Below, in pieces: positions 48,096 to 55,168 of a stretch of 64,000 nucleotides of DNA. The notes beneath the pieces are model-generated. The model made no database searches and was not told where the DNA came from. It saw only the letters and a program-made list of their open reading frames with translations. Source of the stretch: Blastobasis lacticolella (taxonomy: Eukaryota; Arthropoda; Insecta; Lepidoptera; Blastobasidae); assembly GCA_905147135.1 (NCBI GenBank), contig LR990053.1, forward strand, positions 18,639,115 through 18,703,114. The letters run 5' to 3'. Made by a program: the position numbers and the translations under genes. Numbering within the stretch: position 1 is the stretch's first letter; each line of letters starts with the position of its first letter.

Positions 48096-51003
48096 CTTTG
48101 CCTTCTATCTTGCTGCCATCGGTGAAAATCTGTGGCCCGCAGATGTGGTGGGCTTCAAGGGTTTCGGGATTCGTGTCTTCCAGGAGCTCGTATTCCGGCG
48201 CCAAGAACGCCGATGGATGGGGAAGGTTTAGTTGATTAACCTTCTGTTCGAGCTCCCTTTTGGGTGGTAGATAGTCTTTTGTGAGGTTTTTCTTAATTTT
48301 ATATAGGCTGGAGGCTTCCTGTATCCTCAAGTCCAGCGGGAGCAAACCCGACAGGACTAGAGCCGACGTGAGTGAGGCCGTTCGATACGCCTTGCAGATC
48401 TTCTGCGCGAATCCTCTTTGTAAGGTGTTTAGTTGGTCTTTGACCATTTTCAGCTCCGTGGCTGAGGACCACGCACTTGCGGCGTACATGACTATGGGTT
48501 CAATAACCGCTGTGTACATTGTTCTGATAATTTCTCCGTTCAGGCCCCAGGTTACTTTCGCTGCACATGCCAGCTGTTTGTATATGTCCATGGCTTTCTT
48601 GCAAACGGCGGCAATGTGTGGCCTGAACGTTAGTCTGCTATCAATAATGAGACCCAAAAGTTTTATTTCGTCAACTAGGTCGAGACGACATCCCGACATG
48701 TAGAGTTGCGGGGACTCGTATTTTAGCTTTTTCGTTAGTAGCATCACGTTGGTTTTGTGAGCTGCGAAGTTTAGCTTATTTTGGAGTCCCCATTTGACCA
48801 CAGTACCGAGAGTGTTGTTGACGGCCTGTTCCAGCTCGTCAATCTTTTGCCCAGAGAAAACCAATACCACATCATCCGCGAAAGCCTGACAGTACACGCC
48901 CTCACCGGTGAGAGTCTGCAACAGAGGATCAAGGATGATGTTCCAAAAGGTTGGTCCGCCGATGGAACCCTGAACACAACCCTTCGTAGTTTCCTTCTCA
49001 CTTGTCGCTCCGGCATAATTGACCTTGATCTTGCGGTCGCTTAGGTACGAGTCTGTCAGTGCGTATAGGTTTCTTGGACACTTTTTGTTTATTAATTGAT
49101 GTTTTAATGCTGGCCACCACGCGTTGTCGAAGGCCCCCTCTATGTCCAGGGAGACTAGAAGGACGATCTTTTTATCGTTCACTTCCTCCCGAATATGTTT
49201 TACAAGGTCAAAGAGGGCGTCCTCGGTCCCGCGCTGCGGCATGAAGCCGTACTGCTGTTTATTGAGAGTTGGAAAAATATGCCACTGTATGCGGCCCACC
49301 AAAAGCTTCTCGACTATTTTTCCAAGAACTGGCAGCAGACCGATTGGTCTGTAGGATTTTGGATGGGTGTAATCCTCTTTTCCTGGCTTCCGTATAATGA
49401 CTACGTGGGCCAACTTCCACTGCCTAGGAAAGTACGCGAGAGACAGGCACTTATTTGCCAAAGCCAAAAACACCTTCCTGTCGGTTTGAATGGCCACGGT
49501 GCAAATATCTGCCGTCAATCCGTCATGACCGGGGGCTTTCTTAGGGTTTAATGCCCTAAGAACTAGATCCAGTTCTGCTGTTGTAAATGGTGGATCGTCC
49601 CCCGGCAAGTCTGCGAACTCAGTTGGTCTGCCTCCCGTCAGTTGCCGGAGCCGAGTGTGGTACGGATGATCGGTCGATTCGGAATCGTTGGGATAGAAGG
49701 TTTCTGCCAGGAGCCCCGCTGATTGTTCTGGGCTTAGAGTTGTGGAATTTACACTTCTCAGGAGTAAGTCTTCCTGTCTCTTGGCTGTCCTTCTAATGAC
49801 CCTATAGACACCGTCCCACATGCTTTCCTTTTCTTGTGTGGTGCAGAAAGTTTTCCAACTCTCAGTCTGAGCTTGCTCAGCTTTTGTTTGGTAATCCTTT
49901 TTGACCATCAGATACTCATCGATGACCAGCTGTCTTCTGGTGGGGGCTGCGTTCCTTATTCTTCTCTTTTTCTTTAGTACCTCTCTCTTAAGGTCCTCTA
50001 AATGTTTGGACCACCATGGAGGTCTTCCGTCTTTTCTCCATTGTCCAACTCTAGGAATAGCCTTATCACACGCTTCATGAATTGCTTGTGTGTAAGCAGT
50101 TATTTTGGCTTCCAAATCTTTAGGTGTCTTCAACGTCTCAACGGTTTCGGGTGTTATGTTGTATGTTGAGAGGAGAGCTCTGAAATAGGATCTAAAGTCC
50201 GACCAGTTGGCCTTCTTTGTGTTGTATCTGCGTGTTGATGAGGACGGAATAGGTTCCAGCGTCGCTTCAAGGCACAGATCAAATGTTATGGCATTGTGGT
50301 CTGATGTGATCAAACTTCTGTCAACCCTCCAGTTCTCTATGGCTCCTAGCAGCGACTCGCTGCAAGCGGTTACGTCGACTATACTGGTACAGAGTCTTTC
50401 TCTCCTGTACGTTTCGAACGTTGGCGTGTCTCCTGTGTTTAAGATTTGTAAATCCATGTCATTAAGGAAGGTACTATATGCTGCTCCTCTTGCATCTTCA
50501 ACGCTGCTCCCCCACCATTGACTCCACGCGTTGATGTCACCCGCTACGATAAGATTATTTGTATCCAGCTTGTTGCAGACCGCACGAGTCCTTGCCAAGT
50601 ACGGTTCTATGTCCTGATCTCCCTCGTAATATACTGATACCACTCCCAGCTTCAGTTTTCCCGCTACCAACAGGACAGCCGCCTCCGTCTCAGTCACCAG
50701 CTGGGGGTCATGTATTACCTCCAAGCGGACACTGAAGATTATTATAGCGGTCTTCACTGGTTTCTGGCGATTTAGGGAGCACTGTATGACTCGAGTTCCA
50801 GGATATTGTTTAAGAATGCCTGTCCTTCCCACGTAGGGCTCTTGGACCAAAGCTACAGATATACCCTTCTCTCTCGCCACCTGAAGTAGCTCAGCTGTTG
50901 CTAGTTTGGAGCGTTGCAGGTTTGCTTGGATGATGTGCAGCCTGCTTGTATCACGAGGGGTGTTGCTTGTGGCCTCCTGGTCGCCCTTAGCAAAAGGACA
51001 CAC
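47998..51003 (-). CDS. TRAS-like ORF2: endonuclease and reverse transcriptase
   Basis: A 1001-codon frame. Endonuclease, residues about 20-240: HIIQANLQRSK, VQEPYVGR (catalytic Glu55), VAGDINAWSQWWGS, and ITSDHNAITF (Asp235, His236). This type of domain nicks TTAGG/CCTAA in TRAS. Reverse transcriptase, about 485-800: KAPGHDGLTAD, YRPIGLLPVLGKI, YGFMPQRGTEDAL, LVSLDIEGAFDNAWW, QGSIGGPTFWN and the catalytic AFADDVVLV (Asp710, Asp711). A stub of RNase H (FTDGSKIEGKVGAALSWWE) is followed by a short out-of-frame tail, because about 165 residues are deleted. The first codon is GTG, and no ATG occurs in the first 180 codons. The frame overlaps the end of ORF1 by about 20 bases. Confidence 0.93.
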   Translation of the reverse strand: MCPFAKGDQEATSNTPRDTSRLHIIQANLQRSKLATAELLQVAREKGISVALVQEPYVGRTGILKQYPGTRVIQCSLNRQKPVKTAIIIFSVRLEVIHDPQLVTETEAAVLLVAGKLKLGVVSVYYEGDQDIEPYLARTRAVCNKLDTNNLIVAGDINAWSQWWGSSVEDARGAAYSTFLNDMDLQILNTGDTPTFETYRRERLCTSIVDVTACSESLLGAIENWRVDRSLITSDHNAITFDLCLEATLEPIPSSSTRRYNTKKANWSDFRSYFRALLSTYNITPETVETLKTPKDLEAKITAYTQAIHEACDKAIPRVGQWRKDGRPPWWSKHLEDLKREVLKKKRRIRNAAPTRRQLVIDEYLMVKKDYQTKAEQAQTESWKTFCTTQEKESMWDGVYRVIRRTAKRQEDLLLRSVNSTTLSPEQSAGLLAETFYPNDSESTDHPYHTRLRQLTGGRPTEFADLPGDDPPFTTAELDLVLRALNPKKAPGHDGLTADICTVAIQTDRKVFLALANKCLSLAYFPRQWKLAHVVIIRKPGKEDYTHPKSYRPIGLLPVLGKIVEKLLVGRIQWHIFPTLNKQQYGFMPQRGTEDALFDLVKHIREEVNDKKIVLLVSLDIEGAFDNAWWPALKHQLINKKCPRNLYALTDSYLSDRKIKVNYAGATSEKETTKGCVQGSIGGPTFWNIILDPLLQTLTGEGVYCQAFADDVVLVFSGQKIDELEQAVNNTLGTVVKWGLQNKLNFAAHKTNVMLLTKKLKYESPQLYMSGCRLDLVDEIKLLGLIIDSRLTFRPHIAAVCKKAMDIYKQLACAAKVTWGLNGEIIRTMYTAVIEPIVMYAASAWSSATELKMVKDQLNTLQRGFAQKICKAYRTASLTSALVLSGLLPLDLRIQEASSLYKIKKNLTKDYLPPKRELEQKVNQLNLPHPSAFLAPEYELLEDTNPETLEAHHICGPQIFTDGSKIEGKVGAALSWWEQGKETSFSSSDRTWRYSGIFTSV

Positions 51004-52342
51004 GAGCCCGCGCTATGGCATCCCACTTCTGCCGTTCTCGACACTCAATGCTAAATGCGTTGTGTGCGACGTCACGGTTCTCTCCTTGAGCTTTAACGCA
51101 GTTTCTGCACTTGGGGGGTAGTCCCTCCTGCCTACTTGGACATTTTTCCCAGAGGTGAGGATCCCCGCAGTAACTGCACAGATCGTTCTTATCCTTGCAT
51201 AGAGCCCTTGTATGACCGAATCCCAAACACTTTGTGCACTGCACCATTGGGGACTGGTCAACCACTTGGGCTCTCTGTAGGCCAACATAAACTCTGCCTG
51301 CGTCGACAAAGCGTTTGTGTATCTCTGGGGAGAGTTCCAAGACCGGATGGCATTCGTGAGGATTTCGGGCTTTTTTGCGATAGCGGACTCGAATTGTACT
51401 TTCCTTCATATCGACTCCATGTAATAAGTGCTTATTTTGCACGATGACATGCTCAACAATCTCTGCGTCAGTATGATAGGAGAGCACATCCTTCATTCTT
51501 GCGAGTGGGTTGCTAGCTTTGGCAATCTCTGCTTTGAGAGTCTTGTCCAATTTAACCCTATCTCGGACAAGGTTTAGGTCTTCTTTAGTATTGCAGCTCA
51601 GAATGACCTTCTGGTTCTTTGCCTTTCTCACCCTGTCCACTTTTGCCCCTGTATTTTTGAGGTCTAGTACTTTTCTAATCGTCTCTATCACTTTTTCACC
51701 GGTTTTCCCAGGGTCCGTTGATGAGACGATCAGAGTATGGTTAGGATTCGGTGTTGGAAGTTTAGCTGCCATCCGTGCATAAGAAGATGGTTTTGACTTG
51801 GCTTGCACCATATCTGCCTTTGCCATTTCTGCGCCTAAATTGAGAACGGCTGCTGGCGGTTGCTCTTGCTGTTTGAGCTTCCTCATTGTGCGTAACTCGG
51901 ATGAAACAGCTTCCAGGCGTTCAGTGATAGGTTGAAGGTGTTCCTTCAGCTGCTCGCTAGACTGCTGCTGGTTTGCGGGTAACGTAGATAGTTTGGTAGT
52001 CATATTGTTTTGTATATCCTTACCTATTTTGTCTATTGTAGTCTTAAGTTCGTCGAGACCCAATTCTATGCTGGAAGAGTCCGAATGTGAAGGTGGTGGT
52101 GGCTGTGTTTTAATAAGGTCTAAGGTTTTTAATGTTGTGTCCTTTACTTCAGAGGTTGATGTTCGCGTCTCTTCAAAGTCCCTTCTCATTGTGTCCAATT
52201 GATTGGAAATTGTGCTTAGTGAAGAGTGGAGCCTTGAAAGATCGCTGTGTGTGACCCCTGAAGTTTTTCCTCCTGCACCCTCTTGGCGATGTTGCGTCGG
52301 TCTGTCTGCTAGTGTCTTAATACACATGCTTTGTTCCGACAC
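50987..52342 (-). CDS. TRAS-like ORF1 (gag), C-terminal part
   Basis: A 451-codon frame ending TGC TAA (50987-50989). Residues 30-170 are helical, Ser/Thr/Gln/Glu-rich with heptad-like spacing, probably a coiled coil for multimerisation. A central basic/helical part contains NHTLIVSSTD and VIETIRKVLDLKNTGAKVDR, the RRM-like region of R1 gag. Near residue 370 three zinc-knuckle groups follow: CTKCLGFGHTRALC, CSYCGDPHLWEKC, and CRNC...HNAFSIEC. The product should coat element RNA and bring it to telomeres. The first codon is GTG after an in-frame TAA, and the first ATG is five codons on, so the true N-terminus is probably the frame at 52360-53124, separated by two stops and a frame change. Confidence 0.88.
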   Translation of the reverse strand: MSEQSMCIKTLADRPTQHRQEGAGGKTSGVTHSDLSRLHSSLSTISNQLDTMRRDFEETRTSTSEVKDTTLKTLDLIKTQPPPPSHSDSSSIELGLDELKTTIDKIGKDIQNNMTTKLSTLPANQQQSSEQLKEHLQPITERLEAVSSELRTMRKLKQQEQPPAAVLNLGAEMAKADMVQAKSKPSSYARMAAKLPTPNPNHTLIVSSTDPGKTGEKVIETIRKVLDLKNTGAKVDRVRKAKNQKVILSCNTKEDLNLVRDRVKLDKTLKAEIAKASNPLARMKDVLSYHTDAEIVEHVIVQNKHLLHGVDMKESTIRVRYRKKARNPHECHPVLELSPEIHKRFVDAGRVYVGLQRAQVVDQSPMVQCTKCLGFGHTRALCKDKNDLCSYCGDPHLWEKCPSRQEGLPPKCRNCVKAQGENRDVAHNAFSIECRERQKWDAIARARVSFC

Positions 52343-52359
52343 CGACTTTTATATGTCTT

Positions 52360-53124
52360 TTATCTGCTTATGGGGTTCGGTCGTCTCAAATTCCAACCAA
52401 CTTCTACGGCCTGCGTCTCCTTTAAGGTAGATGTAACATCGGCTCTGACATGACTCAGCTCAGAGATTATGTTGTTAGTTATCTCCGTTATTTTCTTATT
52501 ATGAGCGTGCTCTACGCGCACTAGTTCCTGCGCGTTCCTGGAGCGTTCCTTTTCCAAGTTGAACTTGTGTCTGGATCGGGAGTCAGATAATGCCAGAAAC
52601 GTTTCATACATCGACTGCAGGCATTCTAGGGCTATAGATTTGCATTCCCTCTTCATATTGCCTGCGTTCTCTATTGCCTCCTTTCCCTTTTGAAGAAGAT
52701 CGTTGGCGTGTTTTGTGGCCATATCCATTTCGACACCAGGCCGCCTTGTTGACGAGAATATCATGCTCTGCCGCCCGACCCGTGGCAGTTCGGACGTTGC
52801 CGAGTCGGACGCCGACACAACCGATAATTCATCGTCTGATGCCACAGCGAGGCACAGAGGACTATCTGCTTGATCCCAGGTGGAAACCTTTTCGATGGCC
52901 GCAAACGCAGCAACCGGGTCCAGTTCCACCGTCGATTCGTCCTCTGATTCTTGGGCAGATGTTACTGCTACCGCTGCTTTCGTCAAGACCTGCTCTCTTA
53001 GCGACCTTGGTGCTTTAATAGATGGAGTAGTAGTGTTTTTCCCTATGAGACTTGACGCCTTTTTCTTAGGTGAAGCCTGTTTTTGTTCTTTGCCGGTCTT
53101 CCCTGTGGGAACTGCCGGGGGCAT
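52360..53124 (-). CDS. TRAS-like ORF1, N-terminal part, broken off
   Basis: A 254-codon frame from ATG 53124 to TAA 52360. It starts basic and low-complexity (TGKTGKEQKQASPKKKASS), has an acidic middle (SEDESTVELDPVAAFAAIEK), then a long helical stretch with HKFNLEKERSRNAQELVRVE suggesting a coiled coil. This resembles gag N-termini of telomeric R1 elements in position and composition. The frame is also open upstream of ATG 53124, while another frame offers ATG 53287 with MSSVTKRTRSTKEAS, so one more frameshift near 53230 is likely. It could instead be a separate short ORF in front of gag, but the missing N-terminus of the next frame argues for one broken ORF1. Confidence 0.6.
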   Translation of the reverse strand: MPPAVPTGKTGKEQKQASPKKKASSLIGKNTTTPSIKAPRSLREQVLTKAAVAVTSAQESEDESTVELDPVAAFAAIEKVSTWDQADSPLCLAVASDDELSVVSASDSATSELPRVGRQSMIFSSTRRPGVEMDMATKHANDLLQKGKEAIENAGNMKRECKSIALECLQSMYETFLALSDSRSRHKFNLEKERSRNAQELVRVEHAHNKKITEITNNIISELSHVRADVTSTLKETQAVEVGWNLRRPNPISR

Positions 53125-53287
53125 GATGGAAACTATTGGTGTTGGCCCCTTCTGCCGTGTTATTTTTTGTGAGGCGGGGGGAGAGATATTCTTTTCAGGA
53201 GTCGATTTTTGCGGCTTCTTAGAAGCTGCTGGAAGCGACGCGCGACGCCTCCTTTGTCGACCTGGTTCTCTTAGTAACTGATGACAT

Positions 53288-54620
53288 TTTTATATTGTTG
53301 ACAATATTTTGTTAAATACTAATAACTACTACTAAATAAATAGAAAAACAATATTATTACTTATATGCCAAATGAAACAAAACTAAATATTACAATAACT
53401 AAAATTAACCTTCAGTAGCACCCGATGCACCTGATGCGCCAAGCCCGATGTTCTGGACTCTGCGTGGATTTATGCTGTGTCGTAACAAACAGTGCACTTC
53501 CCTATGGTTCTTATCCCGTAAATCTGTTGGAGCCAAAATATAGATCTCGTTGTTCCGAAAAATTTGAGTCCAAACAGAGGTGGTCTAGCCTTCGTAGTTC
53601 GAGAGATACAGCTTCCGGGGTTTTATCCCTCTATTTCTCGACTTCCTGGACAGTGAAACGGGAATTTAGATTTTCTGCTGGAGCCAAAGTGCTTGTCTTC
53701 TCTTCCCGAATTCAACGAGCCCAAACAACAGGCCCCTATCTCTGCAGGTTCCAGAGTTATGACTCGGGGGGGTGAAATTCGCGGGGGGGGGATTTTTGTG
53801 GGTACGCTATTGATAAAGTTTAAAAAATAGCGCAGGGGGGGAGAGTTTTGTATGAGGGGGGGGGATGTGTCCTGTAGGATAGATCCTGTAGGATATGTGA
53901 CACCCTTTCAACTTCCTGGTTGTAATGAGCCCAATCACGGGGGGTCTTCCTCCTTTGGCTTGGGAGTTAGGAGCTATGGAGTGGAAGTACAATAAGGGTG
54001 AAACTGTGAAGGGTGAAAAGGGGAATTTCACTATGGGAATGATGGTATCACAAGTGTATTGACGTCCTGATCCCGATGAGCCCAAACACGGGTAGCATCG
54101 GACCAACGGTTGAAGAGTTCCCTCGAGGTAGCCTGGTGGTCGTTAAAGGAGGCTTCAGGTCTGGACATCCAAGTTTTGCGGAGTCCTAAAATCTGCTGCG
54201 AAGTCGTCAGGTACGGCCGGTGTGTCAGCTACGTCACGCCTCGTGCCGCTACTCAGTGAACGTATGTTGTAAGTAGGCCACGCGTGGCAAAAATGTTAAT
54301 ATTTAGGAGCCTGTAACTCCTTAGGATGACTTCCGATCACAATTCCGTTTTCAACGTTTAATAGAGCAAAACGAGCACTTTAAGATGATATAATGCTGTA
54401 CTTTATAGCACTAACCTTCTTGATGTTATTAACCTCCAAAGTTGGGATCCTGTGGGAGCTGCACCTGATAAGGGAGAGCGTTGCAAACGCTAATCCTGGC
54501 GAGTCACACACTTATTTATCACAGCACAACACAATTTTGCGCGTAGCTCAAAAATTGCGATTTATGGCAATTTTTATCGCGGAGCTATATGTTTATTCGG
54601 TCACTATTGGATGCGTACTG
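53288..54620 (-). promoter_or_regulatory. 5' untranslated region with internal tandem repeats
   Basis: On the plus strand, GAGCCCAAAC-type motifs recur at 53566 (GAGTCCAAAC), 53717, 53927 (GAGCCCAATC) and 54078, spaced 151, 210 and 151 bp. Each is followed by a variant of GAG..ATA/TATGAC-type sequence, and G runs lie between. So this part is built of degenerate repeats of about 150 bp. R1-clade elements carry an internal promoter at their very 5' end, here expected next to 54620, where the element meets TTAGG. Long 5' regions are known in TRAS. Confidence 0.7.
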
Positions 54621-54639
54621 GGTTAGGTTAGGTTAGGTT
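54621..54639 (+). repeat. Telomeric repeats between TRAS and SART elements
   Basis: GGTTAGGTTAGGTTAGGTT: about three and a half TTAGG units lying between the 5' ends of two divergently oriented elements (minus-strand TRAS-like to the left, plus-strand SART-like to the right). Confidence 0.95.
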
Positions 54640-54982
54640 GGGGGAGGCCCCATGAGTGTTTTCGGTACGTTTTAGGTGCGATCACACGGTGCATACGCTA
54701 CGTCCACGTCGTCTCCCCTGGACCCCTTCCTGTGCGCGGTAACGCAGTGGCAGGTTGACCGAACGCGTATGCGCATACGTGGGGCAATCAAGGTGTCATT
54801 TACATCCAAACATTATTTTCTGCTTTTTCCGGTGTCTACCTATGCTCTCTGCCTGTTGAGGGCTCTCCAGGTTCAGATTGAGCGGGTTTTCGCTGGCGAT
54901 TGCTGCTCTGGTGTGCATTGGGTGTTTGTGTTTGCGGTCACCTTGTGTGTATTTTTGATCTGGCATTGACCGTTTCTGGAAG
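54640..54982 (+). promoter_or_regulatory. SART-like 5' untranslated region
   Basis: 343 bp from the telomeric junction to the first ATG (54983) of the gag N-terminal frame. Non-coding; contains a T-rich segment near 54820-54840. By analogy with R1-clade elements the promoter should be internal, but I see no motif I can name. Confidence 0.5.
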
Positions 54983-55168
54983 ATGACGGACGCCAGGCGG
55001 GAACGCCCGCTCGTGCAGTCCCAGGACTCTGTTTCTGATGCGGAGTTTTTACACCCCAGTGCTAGCACTCGGGTATCTTTAGAAGTTGCTTCGGCTCCGG
55101 TTGCTTCAGGCAGCCGCTTCTTTCGATGGGAAGATCTTGGCGGTCCGATACGGATGCGTCAACATTAA
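54983..55168 (+). pseudogene. SART-like gag N-terminus, separated by a frameshift
   Basis: ATG 54983 opens MTDARRERPLVQSQDSVSDA and continues to FFRWEDL before running into an unnatural tail and stop at 55168. The downstream gag frame (ATG 55126) continues smoothly in composition with SDTDASTLTDTSS. One frameshift around 55120-55140 would therefore explain both. This makes 54983 the probable original start of ORF1 and the ATG at 55126 an internal Met. Confidence 0.55.

Larger units (their letters stand above)
44970..54620 (-). mobile_element. TRAS-like telomeric non-LTR retrotransposon carrying an SF1 helicase
   Basis: A 9.65-kb R1-clade element. On the plus strand, GGTTAGGTTAGG is followed by 22 T (the poly(A) end), and the other end meets three TTAGG units at 54621. 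The sense strand therefore lies on the CCTAA strand, the orientation known for TRAS. In sense order: 1.3-kb 5' untranslated region with tandem repeats, ORF1 (gag) in two frames, ORF2 with endonuclease, reverse transcriptase and a stub of RNase H, a zinc knuckle, an unrecognised extension, a superfamily-1 helicase, and a 470-bp 3' untranslated region with three A tracts. The RNase H deletion and frameshifts make this copy defective. It appears near full length. Confidence 0.9.

Noticed and set aside
49124..49551. Plus-strand frames over the reverse transcriptase
   Set aside because: They are antisense shadows of ORF2.
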